Shown here in pieces: positions 12,817 through 25,112 of a DNA stretch of 64,000 bases. Source of the stretch: Delphinus delphis (Eukaryota; Chordata; Mammalia; Artiodactyla; Delphinidae). The translations under genes were made by a program, and so were the position numbers. Every line of letters begins with the position of its first letter. Positions within the stretch are counted from its first letter, which is position 1. Location: contig NC_082695.1 of NCBI RefSeq assembly GCF_949987515.2, positions 73,930,466-73,994,465 on the forward strand, read 5' to 3'. The notes below the pieces were generated by a model. It saw nothing but the letters and a program-made list of their open reading frames with translations, was not told the origin of the DNA and made no database searches.

Positions 12817-13369
12817 CTAACAACCAAAAAGAAAACTGGCTTAACAGAGCATTCATTAAAATTTCACGGATATTACTTACTGTATTACTTAAGGCTGTCC
12901 TACAGAAAACTATAGGAGGAAGCAGTGTGCTAGATGATTCGAAACTCGAGTGATTCATGAGAAAGTTGGATGGAGGGGCAAAACATGTGCTTTTGATACA
13001 CCAAGTATAACACCACGTTTAAACATATGGTTCTATTTGTTTGTTTCTACCTAAGTGGCACATCTAAGGTACTGCCTCTGAGATGTTCTATGGCATTTTA
13101 AAGTTCATGCAAATGGATGAAATCCTTATAATCTGTTTTTCTACATCTAAGACATTAAACTTGGGCACTCTAACCTTCCTGAGCATTTCAAGGGCTTGGG
13201 ACCACGCACACAGTGGAGCCAAAAGTCACCTGTCATTTCCTTTTTATGGAATTAAATAACACAGTGATTTGATATGCTTTCAAGAGGCTATGGAGCTCTG
13301 TCAGAAAATCTGAGCTTCAGGATGGACATGCTTCATTTAAATATCTGCTCAGCGAAGAACTAACTTCCC
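12817..13369. other. Unclassified intronic sequence
   Basis: About 550 bp without a recognised repeat or coding signal. Confidence 0.4.
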
Positions 13370-13383
13370 CTTGGCTGTTTTTT

Positions 13384-13610
13384 GATGGTTTTTTTTTTTT
13401 TTTTTTTTTTTTGCGGTACGCGGGCCTCTCACTGTTGTGGCTTCTCCCGTTGGGGAGCACAGGCTCCGGACGCGCAGGCTCAGCGGCCATGGCTCACGGG
13501 CCCAGCCGCTCCACGGCATGTGGGATCTTCCCGGACCGGGGCACGAACCTGTGTCCCCTGCAAAGGCAGGCGGGCTCTCAACCACTACGCCACCAGGGAA
13601 GCCCCCCCCG
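13384..13610 (-). repeat. Young CHR SINE, inverted
   Basis: Minus-strand SINE with an A tail (18 T on the plus strand), box B and the reversed head. Flanked by a perfect 14-bp duplication 'cttggctgtttttt' at 13370-13383 and 13611-13624. A C run after the head (13603-13609) is unusual. Overlapping frames on both strands are repeat-derived. Confidence 0.95.
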
Positions 13611-13624
13611 CTTGGCTGTTTTTT

Positions 13625-14552
13625 CTTAACTGCATAACTAACACTCTCTCTCTGCTCAAGAGGAGGAGGTCGGAGGCTCCACTGTACCCTCCCGGGAACA
13701 CAGCATTACTTTGCATATTAAACACCCATCAATCATAAATCACCACATAAACAATGAAATAGTCCAAAGCATCACAAATAAACACTGGCCATACATGTTA
13801 TACTGTTTCAGAGATTACTTACAACATAATTCACGTATAATGAAGCTGAGCCAGCCAAACTGAAATCTCATTATGCAAGCACAGACACTTTTTAGATCTA
13901 ACTGCGAGCATGGCTGTGCGGTTATCATCTTTTAGAAAACAAACTAAGACAGGAAAAGCTCATGTGGAATCCGGGGAGGCAGTCCTTAATACGCTTCACG
14001 TTGTCACAACGTGGTTTTTCCAAATGCAAATGCTTTTCTCATTTCTTGGCAAGGGGAAGTGGCGATTAGATGGTTGTTACATAGAAAGGGTGACATCTGG
14101 TAATCAGGAAAGTCTGTGGATGTTTCCCCTGGGTGCCCCTGAGTATTAACACACATTAAAAAATCATAAATAAAAACTATGCAGCCAGAAATATATCTCA
14201 CCAGCCAAGTGTGTGTGAAAGCTTTTGGAAGGAAAAACTAAATCGGGAAAATGAAGATAACAGAGATCTCATCATCCAACTGTCTGCTGTGAGTTACCAG
14301 ATTCTCGAAAAGAATTAAAAAAACACCACCACCACTGCCTACAGAATTAGAGGGCCAGAAGAAGGGACCTCAAAAGGTCAAGTGAGCTAGTAGGCAAGAC
14401 GTATTTCAACACTTGCTCCAAGGCAACAGTAAATTTTCCTAAGATTTACTTGAGGTTTCCTTTGCACAGCTGCCTAGACATGCACCAAATATACCAGGCT
14501 TTTTAAAACATGAGAGAAAGAACTACACTTTTTAGAGAATTTGGTGCCAAGC
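13625..14552. other. Unclassified intronic sequence
   Basis: About 930 bp with no recognised repeat. A frame at 13910-14149 has no family resemblance and is likely chance. Confidence 0.4.
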
Positions 14553-15075
14553 TAGATGGAGCAAAGGCTTTGGAGTTAAGCAGACCTGGCTTACAATTCT
14601 GCCTCTGACCTCTGAAGAGCTCGGGATGTGGGCTTCCCTGGTGGCGCAGTGGACAAGAATCTGCCTGCCAATGCAGGGGACACGGGTCCGGGAAGATCCC
14701 ACTTGCCGTGGAGCAACTAAGCCCGTGGGCCACAACTACTGAAGCCTGCGCGCCTAGAGCCCGTGCTCCACAACAAGAGAAACCACCGCAATGAGAAGCC
14801 TGCGCACCACAACGAAGAGTAGCCCCCGCTCACCGCAACTAGAGAAAGCCCGTGGGCAGCAACGAAGACCCAACACAGCCAAAAAATAAAGAAAATAAAA
14901 ATTTTTTTAAAAATTAAAAAAATTTTAAAAGAGCTCGGGATGTGACCTTGGGCTCATTTCTTAAACTTGCTGAGCTCCAGATTCTTCACGAATAAAACAT
15001 GAACAATAAAATTTGCTTTATAGGATTAACAAGGATTATAGATAATAAAATAAAGGTGCCTAGAACGGGTCTGGT
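14553..15075 (+). repeat. MIR split by a CHR SINE
   Basis: A plus-strand MIR is interrupted. Its first part ('gcaaaggctttggagttaag' to 'cctctgacctctg') is at 14553-14630 and its second part ('gaccttgggctcatttctta' onward) resumes at 14945. The SINE at 14631-14928 lies between, giving relative ages for the two. Confidence 0.75.
14631..14928 (+). repeat. Older long CHR SINE lacking part of box B
   Basis: Plus-strand SINE flanked by a 16-bp duplication 'aagagctcgggatgtg' (14615-14630 and 14929-14944). Compared with other copies it lacks about 14 bp after 'gacacgggt', which removes most of the box B promoter element. Non-coding. Confidence 0.92.
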
Positions 15076-15407
15076 TTGGGATCAGAATGGTGTTCTAAGT
15101 CGCAGCTTTATGAACACAACAAGAAAACAGCAAAAGCAGCTCTTCCCAGATGCTTTCCTCTCATGACTCATCTCTTTCTTCCATTTCTTAGTCAACGGCG
15201 GATGCCATCGCTTCTTCCAAAAACAAGAGAGAAGGGGAAGGGGGGGGAGGGAGAGAAACTGCCGATTTCAAGATGATAGAAAAGTAACATTTTTGTCATC
15301 GTCTTCTTTCACCAGTTAACTCCAAATAACAAGGGGAACAAGAAATAAAATGCAAACTCATATCCCATGGATTTAGGAGACCTTTCTAACTCTGGACCAT
15401 AACACGG
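15076..15407. other. Unclassified intronic sequence
   Basis: About 330 bp with a purine-rich patch near 15223-15258. Nothing recognised. Confidence 0.4.
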
Positions 15408-15865
15408 TTGTCCCTCGGTAACTGCAGGGGCTTGGTTTCAGGGGCCCCGATATACCAAAATCCATGGATGCTGCAGCCCCTTATATAAAATGGCAGAGTA
15501 CAATGAACACAGTTGGTGCTCCATATCTGTCCATAGATGTGGAGAGCCGACTGTGCATTGAATATTTATTGAAAAAATCTGTGGGCTTCCCTGGTGGCGC
15601 AGTGGTTGAGAGTCCGCCTGCCGATGCAGGGGACACGGGTTCGTGCCCCGGTCCGGGAAGACCCCACATACCGCGGAGCGGCTGGGCCCGTGAGCCATGG
15701 CCGCTGAGCCTGTGCGTCCGGAGCCTGTGCTCCGCGACGGGAGAGGCCACAGCAGTGAGAGGCCTGCGTACCACAAAAAAAAAAAGAAAAGAAAAAGAAA
15801 AAGAAAAAAATCTGTGTATTAAGTGGACCTGTACACTTCAAGCTCATGTTGTTCAAGGGTTAGCT
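15408..15865 (+). mobile_element. Tigger/MER2-like DNA transposon split by a SINE
   Basis: The start 'ggttgtccctcggtaactgc', then 'ataccaaaatccatggatgc' and 'cccttatataaaatggc', are typical of non-autonomous Tigger (pogo) relics. After the SINE at 15584-15804 it seems to resume and end with 'gttgttcaagggttagctga'. No transposase remains. Confidence 0.7.
15584..15804 (+). repeat. Young CHR SINE
   Basis: Plus-strand copy with A-box and B-box, CpG-rich body and an A-rich tail broken by G. Flanked by the perfect 12-bp duplication 'aaaaaatctgtg' at 15572-15583 and 15805-15816. A chance 197-codon frame passes through it and into unique DNA. Confidence 0.95.
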
Positions 15866-16271
15866 GAATATGAACATAGCCTGCGGACAGAAGGATGGGA
15901 AGTGATTTTGCAAAGTGGGATAACTTCAAACCTGAGGGCTTCTAGAAGAGGTGATCATGGAGAGACCAGCCAACCTACCCTGCAGAACCTAGGTAAGCCG
16001 TCGAAACTGGAGATGCCAGATACTGAGGAAAGTGGAGGCCAGAAGAAAGCAAGCTGACCTGAAAGTCTCATGAGAAATTAGACATCCTGTTCCCACCTCA
16101 AACCGAAGAAGTTAGCCTGATACCCTTTGCCTACTGGGCAAGAGGCAGAAGGTATATTCTTTTGGAAAACTGTACCCAAGAGGCTCCAGACTAGGATACC
16201 AAGTAGCACCTAACCCACCCACGAGTAGATAATTCTGCCCAGGCACACAGAGTTCCCAAATGTTTTTTAAA
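15866..16271. other. Unclassified intronic sequence
   Basis: About 400 bp. No repeat family recognised. Confidence 0.35.
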
Positions 16272-16862
16272 GAACCCTTTCAGATACATGCACCCCAGTG
16301 TTCACTGCAGCAATACTTACAATAGCCAAGGCATGGAAGCAACTTAAATGTCCATTGACAGATGAATAAAGATGCGGTACATAAATACAAGAGAATGTTA
16401 CTCAGCCATTAAAAAGAATGAAATAATGCCATTTTCAGCAACATGGATTATCATGGTGAGGGAAGTAAGTCAGACAAAGACAAATATCAGTATGATACAG
16501 CTTATATGTGGAATCTAAAAAAATGATACAAATGAACTTATTTACAAAACAGAAACAGACTCACAGACACAGAGAACAAACTTATGGTTACCAAAGGGGA
16601 AAGAAGGTGGTGGAGGGAGGGATAAACTGGGAGTTTGGGATTGACATATACTCACTACTGTATTTAAAATAGATAACCAACCAGGACCTACTATACAGTA
16701 CAGGGAACTCTGTTCAATATTCTGTAATAACCCAAAGGGGAAAAGAAGTTGAAAAAGAATAGATACATGTATATGTATAACTGAATCACTTTGCTGTACA
16801 CCTGAAACTAACACAACACTGTAAAGCAACTCTAGTCCATATAAAATAAAGATTAAAAAAAT
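16272..16862 (+). repeat. L1 3' end with ORF2 C-terminal remnant
   Basis: Plus-strand truncated L1, from the last part of ORF2 through the full 3' UTR, ending 'agtccatataaaataaagat'. Diverged, not coding. Confidence 0.85.
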
Positions 16863-17584
16863 AAAGAACCTTCCAATTTAATATTTCACTCCAAGATAGT
16901 GAAGCCCTCCTGGTGATGGCTTCTAAAGGCAGACAGATGGTGGGTTCCTCACATCCTCAACTAGTCAGTCCTAAATGAAGACAGATGAGACAGAGGAAGC
17001 GTAGAGCCAACTTACATCGTTTATTCTTACCAGCCCAACCGCACTGTGGTATGCCCGAGCTGGGGGGCCCATGAGAAACTTCTGCCAGGAAGAACACAGA
17101 CCACGGATCCCTTGGGGCTAATATTAAAGGCTTGAGCATCTAATAGTGGTCCTGGATCTTTTGGTCAAGCTCCTTAGAGTGAGGAAGCTTTCCTCTCTTC
17201 CTTTGAACTTTCTTCCTTTGTGGAAACTTTTATCGAGCTTTGCACGACTTTGTAGGAGCTACTAGAATTCCTTTCACACCAGATGACCTGAGAACAGAGC
17301 CCAACGAAATGACTCACCTCCCAGCTAGACATGCTTGCTTCCAGCCTTTTAACCAGAAAATGCTCCTCCCAGGCAAATGGAATAATATCATGTTTACTAC
17401 GGCATCAACAAACTAACAAGCCAACCCAAACAAACCTATTTATTCATCTACATATAAGCTTGTTACCGCCAAATCTCAGTGACGATATTAAAAGACTCCT
17501 ATGGAGTATTTTAGGTATAATCTGCTCTTCTTCTATGCACAATTACTGGTGGTCAAAGTCAAATGAGGAAAACAGTTAGTGGTT
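16863..17584. other. Unclassified intronic sequence
   Basis: About 720 bp of unique-looking sequence. No repeat or gene recognised. Confidence 0.4.
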
Positions 17585-18000
17585 CCGCAAAACCAAACAA
17601 AACCAAACAGAGTTACCACATGATCCGGCAATTCCACTTCTGGGTATGTACCCAAAAGAACTGAAAGCACACTCAAGTAGATATTTGATCATAGCAGCAT
17701 CTTTCACAATAGCCAAAGGTATAAACAATCCAAATGTCCATCGACAGATGACTGGATAAACAAGATGTGGTACATACACAGCAAAATATTATTCATCCTT
17801 AAAAAGGAAGGAAATTTCGACACAGGCTACAAACGGGTCGAAAATGTCAGTTTGGGAAGATGAAAACGTTCTGGAGGTGGATGGTGGTGATGCTTGCACG
17901 ACAATGTGGATGTACTTAATGCCACTGAACTACACACCTAAAAATGGCTAAAATGGTAAATTTTATATTATGTGTATTTTACCACATATACACAAAATGA
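17585..18000 (+). repeat. Older L1 3' end
   Basis: Plus-strand L1 of an older type: 'ccacttctgggtatgtaccc' and 'aatagccaaaggtataaaca' (ORF2 end), then a 3' UTR with 'tggatggtggtgatgcttgc' and 'aaaatggtaaattttatatt'. Frames are broken. Confidence 0.8.
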
Positions 18001-18244
18001 TCAAGTGAGGAAGGAACACTGTTGAAGTGATCCCTTTAACCATGAACACCCTGGTCATGGTTTCATGTGGGTTTTAATTGTGTGAATTACAGAAAAATTA
18101 ATTTCTCTAAGCGCGTGTGAAAAGGTTATTCTCAGATGGAGTTAAAGTTATAACCAAAAGGTATTTATCCTCCAAGGCTGCAAGTGATAATTTATTCATT
18201 CAACAAACATTCATCGCGCACCTACCCAAAAAGCAGAAGAGCTG

Positions 18245-18475
18245 GTAGTTAGGACCCTGCTCCTTGGGGATGTACCACCTGGGTCTGAATCCACGCACCA
18301 CTGCTTTCCAGCTGTGGGGCCTTAGACAAGCGATGTAAAATCCCTCTAACTTGATTTCCTTCTGTGTAAAATGGGAAAGTAATAGTACTCACCTCATTGG
18401 CTTGGTGAGAGGATTTCATGAGTTAATAAGATGCAGCTTAGGACCGTGCTGGCATATGTTAAGTCCATTGGAAAA
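18245..18475 (+). repeat. MIR element
   Basis: Plus-strand MIR: 'ccacctgggtctgaatcc', 'agctgtggggccttagaca', 'gtgtaaaatgggaaagtaat' and 'gaggatttcatgagttaat' in consensus order. Confidence 0.8.
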
Positions 18476-20021
18476 TGTAGAAGGAAATGTGGTTTTCCTG
18501 CTGTGTCCTCACTGTGTTGGCCACGTTCAAGGACCCTGGAGCCCTGCAGAGGCGGGACGTGTGGACAAAAGCCCCGGCTGCAGGCTGAGAACACGTGCAG
18601 GCACCTTCACGTGATATGCCTGCCAGCGTCTCCCTATCTCCCTGGTACATCAGTGTTCCTCAGACCCCAGGGTCAAGGACTTCAGCCAAGGGCTGACTGG
18701 AGTACAGGGCTGACGTTAAAGAGATAAGAACTTGGGATTGATTAACTTCCTCTTTGCAACGATGCCAACACTAGACACCCCAGCTCCCTTCTCACACATT
18801 TTTTCCTCCTTCCTTGCCTCCCCAAATGAGTTTTCTACCTCATCAACCCTCGTTATCACCTTGTTCGCTGACTGCCTTTTCCCTAATCAGGTGATAAGTT
18901 GATCATTTCTGAAACATAATAAAAAATTATAAAAAATGAGAAAAGGTAGTTTGGTATTACCTTTGTGAAAAACGAAATAAAACAAACTTGTATCTATGTA
19001 TATGCTTATATATACACAGGTGGTGAAATTTTTACAGTGAAAATGAAGACACTGTGTATTCGTGGTTCTTTTCATGCGGGTGAGCTACAAGAGGGTTCCT
19101 CATATTCGTTTTTGTGTGTTTCCGGATTTTTCTGTAACGACCAGGTACTGATTTTGTATGTAGTAAGAGAAAATAAAATAATAAAGGGGTCTTTAGAGAT
19201 TTTCAGGGTGGTCTGGTACATTTCTAACGCCAGGCTTGACAACAGTTTCAGAAGCTTGTGATTTTGCAAGTTGGGTAAGGAGTCACGTTCGGGAACGTGT
19301 TTGAGCAGATAGGCACCCAGCATGACTCGCTTTACCCAGAAACTGAGCAGTTATATTTTGGACAAACTGGACCAACTAGGTTTCAACCCAACTGCTTTTG
19401 ACCAAGTCACCTGGAATCAATATACAGTATTTATTAAGAAACTGCCTTAGGGATTTAGTGTGCTATTTAATAGGATGTTCATTCTTTTTGCACCTCAAAT
19501 AACTGGTGTAATAGGCTTGCCTTAGGGAGGATTTTAATGGAACCATTTCCCCCGCTTGTGGGACACATTTAAACCAGTGCAGCTCTGCTCACATTTGTTC
19601 CCACGGTTGCTAATTTTCCGAGGCGCTGATAGTTGTGAGTCGTGTCCTACTCCGTGGGTCACTGTCCATGGACACAGCCTGGAAAGTGGAGATTATTCCT
19701 TGCAGCAACGTGGTTCATCGTATGCACTGACACTGTAGGACCCAAAGCCCTAGTTGTTGATTTATTTTTATTCTATTCTTAACTCTCTAAGTATTCTAGA
19801 AACACCTCAATGTTATTAGTAATATTCTAGGGTAGCATTCATCAAGAAAATCCTATCTGCAGGCACTAAAATATTCATGATAAATGAAGCAATACAAGTC
19901 ATCTGCGGTGGTTTCCAATGCAGTCCAGAAGTTTCCTGACTGTTCCTCCTTCCTTCTCCTCCCACTCTGGACTTTCTCTGCAGTTTTGTTTCCTCACTCC
20001 TGTCGCTTTGGTTATTTACTA
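18476..20021. other. Unclassified intronic sequence
   Basis: About 1.5 kb without a clear repeat. Frames at 18351-18614, 18431-18727 and 18965-19261 have no domain or family resemblance, and the first begins inside the MIR. Confidence 0.4.
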
Positions 20022-20165
20022 ACTTCTTTATTTATTGAAGTATAGTTGATTTACAATGTTATATCAGTTTCAGATGTAGAACACAGTGATTCAATATTTT
20101 TATAGATTATATTACATTTAAAGTTGTTACAAAATATTGGTTATATTCCCGAATGAATACAACAC
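20022..20165 (-). repeat. Older L1 3' end, inverted
   Basis: Minus-strand fragment: 'tttattgaagtatagttgat' and 'ttacaatgttatatcagtt' are the reversed end of an L1 3' UTR. Short and truncated. Confidence 0.7.
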
Positions 20166-20589
20166 ACTCTTTTCTCTTCTTCAAAGGTGGACCCAGCCTC
20201 AGGATCTCAACTCTCACCTCTCTGACACCTAAACTGCAAACTTCCAGGCAGCGAAACTGCCTTCATTTTGCTTGCCTGTATTTTCTAAGTTTTGTATAGT
20301 CATCAGGTGTTACTTTCGTAAAGAGAAGACGTTATATTTTAAAATTCAGAGGAAAAAGTTAACTTCTCACTGCCAGCGTGGGATAGAATAGCATCCTGGG
20401 CGGAGCCAGAGCTCAAAGGCAAATAACCCATAAGCCTGTTTCTAAACATTGCCTCCTTCTTTCCAAATGTTCTTTGGTCCACAGGGCTTGTTTTATTTAA
20501 GATGCGATCCTTCTCTAGAATTTCTTCGAGGGCACTAATGAGAATTTCTTTAAAAATTCTTTCCAGTTTCTAAATTAATTCTGTTTTGG
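20166..20589. other. Unclassified intronic sequence
   Basis: About 420 bp. Nothing recognised. Confidence 0.35.
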
Positions 20590-20715
20590 GACTTCCCTGG
20601 TGGTCCAGTGGTTAAGACTCTGCACTTCCACTAGGGAACACGGGTTCGATCCCTGGTCGGGGAACTAAGATCCCACATGGCGCGTGGCCAAAAAACAAAA
20701 AAAAAAACAACCCAA
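20590..20715 (+). repeat. Short older tRNA-derived SINE
   Basis: About 120 bp: head 'gacttccctggtggtccag', box B 'GGGTTCGATCC', a short 3' part 'gcgtggcc' and an A/C-rich tail. It lacks the long CHR-2 body. The same short form occurs at 48.6 and 58.3 kb. Confidence 0.85.
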
Positions 20716-20819
20716 AAAAACACCCCACAATTAACTGTGTTTCACTGGGGATAATATACTCTGCAGGCCCACGGGCTCTTCTCTTTAAAAGTTGTCAATT
20801 TTCTACTGACTTTCAGACA

Positions 20820-21016
20820 TCTACGTCTGACCCTGGAACAATGTGGGTCCGCCTATACGAGGATGTTTTCCAACAGTAAATAATACTACAGTATTCCATG
20901 ATCTGCTGCTGGTTGAATTCTCGGATACAGAGGAACCAACTATAAGTTACAGGGGGTTTTTCTACCGTGTGAGGGTTGGAGCCCCTGATCCCCGCGTTGT
21001 CTAGGGGTCAAGTGTA
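20820..21016 (+). mobile_element. Tigger-like non-autonomous DNA transposon
   Basis: Begins 'tctgaccctggaacaatgtg' and ends 'tgtctaggggtcaagtgta', forming imperfect terminal inverted repeats. The centre has 'gctgctggttgaattctcgg'. No coding capacity. Confidence 0.65.
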
Positions 21017-21720
21017 TTTATACTCATAAGCAAAGACTTGGACCGGCAGCTCACACAGACCACCCCCTACCCTTACATGGGCTCATCTCCTCGGTGGGTG
21101 CACCACAAGGCTAACATGGGCCCACAGAATCCTGCGGCTTACCTCGGGCCTGGGGGTGGTGGGCAGGCAGGGTTGGCCTAAAAGTATATATTGCCTTCTA
21201 TTTTTTTCCCTAGGAAAAGCCTCAAATTAACCACAACAGCTGCATTTTCAGAAAGTCATGACTGAGGCAGAGATAGCTAGCTGTTCCCCCTCCTCTACTG
21301 GCTCTTCTTCTTCTTTTGTTACAAAACCCCAAATTATAGCTGGGCACATGACCACCCAGAATGAAGGAGCCATTTCCCAGCCGCTCATCCACCACGTACG
21401 GCCTTGTGAATAAGCCTGGCCGGGGGGATGGGAGTAGCCTTGATGCCCGCTCAGGTGTCACCCTCAAGCGGAAGGGGTGCGACCCTCCCCCTTCACCTTC
21501 CCACGAGTGCGAATGACCCACGCACGACTGGCGGCGGCGTGCCGTCTCGGACAATGAGATCAACACGTCAGCAATGGGGGCATCACATGCACGGAGGTAA
21601 GCGCGTGATGCCGCCCAGCCACCATATGAGCTAAGGACGCCTGAACAGCCTCGTGCAAGAGAAACAAACTTCCATCTTGTTTAAGCTATTATTGTTGGTT
21701 TCAGTTATAGGAGCCTCGTT
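21017..21720. other. Possible old repeat, not named
   Basis: About 700 bp. The stretch 21330-21715 ('gctgggcacatgaccaccc' to 'cttccatcttgtttaagcta') resembles an old mammalian interspersed repeat that I cannot name. The 114-codon minus-strand frame in it lacks any recognisable domain. Confidence 0.35.
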
Positions 21721-22482
21721 CCTGCTCCCACCCACCTTCACCCCCCCAAAAAACTAAAATGACTGAAGGAAATAAAGTCAGGGGAGAAAGGCTACTGAAA
21801 TGCAAAGTTAGTAACCCAAATTGCGTTTAGAGAAGACACAGCCTTTTATTCTGCTCAGCAACTGTGCATGGAGCCCTTGAGCCTTATGAAATGCTGACCC
21901 TTGAAATGTAAATGTCTGAACCTTCCTTGTAAATTACCCAAAGCTAAAGAACTCTCTGCTTTCACAGGGCTACGATCCTTCTTTCCACACAGTGGGTAGA
22001 GTTCACCTGGGTAGAGTTCACCGGCACTGCTTGGCCCCCTTTCCTGCACTTCACCATGTAAATGAGGCATTTCCAGAGAGAGCTCGGTACAGGAACACGT
22101 AAACACAAGTTGCTGATTCACACTTCTGCCTGGGGTCAATCACTTGGGAATTAAATGAGGAACTCTTAGAGATCTTACTTGTAATGTCTTTGAAAGACAG
22201 AAGGGACCCGATTAATCATATGACCTGACATATCCCATAGCTCACACACATAAATTCCTTATGGAAAACAAAATACAACTGACATGACTTCAGGTGTAAG
22301 TCACTGGAGGGAGAAATTCACACAACACCAAGAGTCGGATTGCTACCTGCAGATCATTTACAGATGAGAGCAGGGATCTTCTATTTAAGATACCAACTAC
22401 ATAAATAATGATCCAATGTCCCATTACAAATTTCAATTCAGATTAATTCAGAACTGGAAACATTAAGTTTGACTTAATTCAA
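21721..22482. other. Unclassified intronic sequence
   Basis: About 760 bp. An 11-bp direct repeat 'gtagagttcac' occurs twice at about 21996-22021. Nothing else recognised. Confidence 0.35.
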
Positions 22483-22690
22483 CCACCACTTAATTGAGGG
22501 CTTATTACACACGAAGCCAAGCATTCTCCATAGATTATTTAATTCTCATAACCACCTTTTTCTTTTTTTTTTTTTTTTAACAGATGGGAAAGCCCAGAAT
22601 ATTTAAGTGACTTGTTCAAATTAGTAGCTGAGCTGGACATGAACCCAGACTGCAGGCCTCCAGAGGCCACCTCTTCCCTGACCTGGGTGT
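22483..22690 (-). repeat. MIR element, inverted
   Basis: Minus-strand MIR with 'ttgagggcttattacacacg', 'tttaattctcataaccacc', 'cagatgggaaagcccaga' and 'catgaacccagactgcagg'. A T run interrupts it at 22564-22578. Confidence 0.75.
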
Positions 22691-23603
22691 TACAGAAGAT
22701 GTGGAGATGATTAAGATTTAAATGTGGTCCTTGAAGATAACGAACGTGGGAGAAATATATATACATATACACACAAATCCGCATAACACAGGACAGAGCA
22801 TTCAAAGCACAGTAACACGAGTAAAATGTATTCTCTCAGTACAGAGGCAAGAGTATGAAGTCCGTTTCAGGGGCTGCAGAAGTGTGTGGCCCACTGGAGT
22901 GGCTCCTGTCCCAGAGGATGTAGCAGGCCCCATATGAAGGGGCTCCCACGCTCACTACCTACCAGTCGTGCTTCTCCAGCTTGGTCCCCGATCCAGCTCC
23001 TCTGTCTTGCAATCTCAGCTTCCCTCTGGGAAAAAACGTCCTGTCCTTGGCTCAGGATATCCTCAGACAGCCTTTAGGCTGTGCCTCCCGAGTCTCAACC
23101 TTATGTAATAGTAGGTCAGAGAGCCACAGTCTAGGCCCAGTGGAGACATTGGAAAGAAAAGGATGCAGGCACAGAAAGGCGTTAAAAAGGCTACTGAAAT
23201 ATTTCAGGCAATAGATTCAGAAGGGCTGAAACAGGGCAGTGCGAATTGCAAAATGAGAACAGATTTTAAAGAAACGTTGCAGGAGTATCTACAGGATTTC
23301 CTAACACACTGGATGTGGGGAAGAAGGAAAACAGAGACATCCAAGACTAGAGACTGATTGTAGTATAGCTGTCTGGAGGATGAGGTCACCATTAACCAAG
23401 GCAGGTTAAATCGGAAAAGAGCTAAATACAGAAGTTTCTATAGCACGAATTTGGGGAAGACTAGAAGGTATTAATGACATCCATTGTGGACATAATTGTT
23501 TAGGATGTCTGAGGCCTTACACGGCTCAAGCGCATGGTGAGGGAGGAGGTGTGCTAGAGACGGTCTTCAGAGGGACAGGTGAAGAAGATTATTGGATTAA
23601 AAC
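22691..23603. other. Unclassified intronic sequence
   Basis: About 900 bp. Short frames on the plus strand have no recognisable domains. No repeat named. Confidence 0.4.
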
Positions 23604-23611
23604 GCGCGGGG

Positions 23612-23837
23612 GGCTTCCCTGGTGGCGCAGTGGTTGAGAGTCCGCCTGCCAATGCAGGGGACACGGGTTCGTGCCCCGGTCCGGGAGGATCCCACATGCC
23701 GCGGAGCGGCTGGGCCTGTGAGCCATGGCCGCTGAGCCTGCGCGTCCGGAGCCGGTGCTCCGCAAGGGGAGAGGCCATAACAGTGAGAGGCCCGCGTACC
23801 GCAAAAGAAAACAAAAAACAACAACAACAAAAAAAAT
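23612..23837 (+). repeat. Young CHR SINE
   Basis: Plus-strand copy with intact A and B boxes and CpG-rich body, tail of A with CAA repeats. Flanked by 'gcgcgggg' (23604-23611 and about 23838-23845). Frames of over 100 codons on both strands come from the SINE itself. Confidence 0.93.
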
Positions 23838-24069
23838 GCGCGGGGAAGGCGTGTGCCAAGGACATGATCTGGGGAGACCTCCTCCCGGAAGAACTGGATC
23901 GAGAAAGGAAGCCAGAGAGACAAAGAGAAGGACTGGTGAGAGAAACGCTATCAAGGAAGCTGACAAACTAGACATAAGCGCTCAAGCAAATCACTGTCTC
24001 ACTCTGGGTCTCTGCTTCCCACTCCGGGAAACAAAGGGCTTTGGACTAGGGTGATCTTTAATGTCTTCC

Positions 24070-24212
24070 CTGGATTTTACAGTGATGAAAATGTCTGTAT
24101 CTTCATTGTGGTCACATGGGTGTATACTTTGTCAAAACTCATAGAACGGTCCACTTAAAATTGGTGCATTTTATCAAATGTAACTTATATGCTCCATTGA
24201 GGTTGATTAAAA
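24070..24212 (+). repeat. Older L1 3' end
   Basis: Plus-strand fragment with 'ttcattgtggtcacatgggt', 'actcatagaacggtccactt' and 'tgcattttatcaaatgtaa'. Short and diverged. Confidence 0.65.
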
Positions 24213-24989
24213 AAAATTCCGTCTCTAAGAAATTATCCATTTTATGCAAAACTATTAATGGTAGTATGAAATATTCCATTTATGAGTATTTTTTCATCAA
24301 AGAAATATGGTTCAAAAACTGCATACCCTTAATTCCACCCCCCCACACACCCCCAGAAAAAAAAACAAAACACTACCATGAATTACAAGAACTTGTTTTA
24401 AGAAATCAGTCCCTGATCATTCCGAATGTTCGTTATGAGTGAGCAGACATCTTGAAGTGTTTTGCAAACTCATGGGAAAGTAACAAGAACTTCCGGTGGA
24501 CTCTCAGATGTGGTATGTGTGGTAGGTTTTGCAGGACAGCCCAAGAACCATGGGAAGCAGTATGGCAGCCCTGGCTCTGCTGGGACCTACAGCTCAGTAA
24601 TGACCTCTAGACATTCGAGTGATGGCTCGCAGAAGTATAACACGTGTGGGTCAACACACAGCTCAATTCGATGACGATTTCTAAGGTGCAGGAATGGATG
24701 TTCCTGGTGGAAGGTATTTCCATCTTTAAAACAACTTAAACTCCTTGACGGCGGAAGCATCACTTAATTAGAAGGGAGAGCTGCCCACACCCCTGTATTG
24801 AGTCTATTCTGGAGTCTGTCATTTATTATGATTCCTTTCCTTGTTTGCAAATTTTAAGAGGTAGTGCCTTAGAGAAATAAGTATGATCTGTGACAACAAG
24901 GTATAGTTTTTGGCTCTATGATAAAGGTAGCTCTACAGAGAATACCTTCAGGTCACGGGAGGACATGTACGTCTCTATCATCATACTCA
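24213..24989. other. Unclassified intronic sequence
   Basis: About 780 bp with a C-rich patch at 24338-24356. Nothing recognised. Confidence 0.35.
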
Positions 24990-25112
24990 GTCTGTCTCCT
25001 CTAAGTGATCACGAACTCCTCCAAGGCAGGAATCGAGTCTTAGTTTCCTTGAGCACTTAGTCCAATGTCTGAAAGACCACATATTCAACACATATTGGCT
25101 GAACTGAACTTG
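24990..25112 (+). repeat. L2 3'-end fragment
   Basis: Plus-strand fragment: 'acgaactcctccaaggcagg' and 'ttgagcacttagtccaatg' match the order of the L2 3' end. Diverged. Confidence 0.55.

Noticed and set aside
15464..16057. 197-codon plus-strand frame
   Set aside because: It runs from a Tigger relic through a CHR SINE into unique DNA and has no domain.
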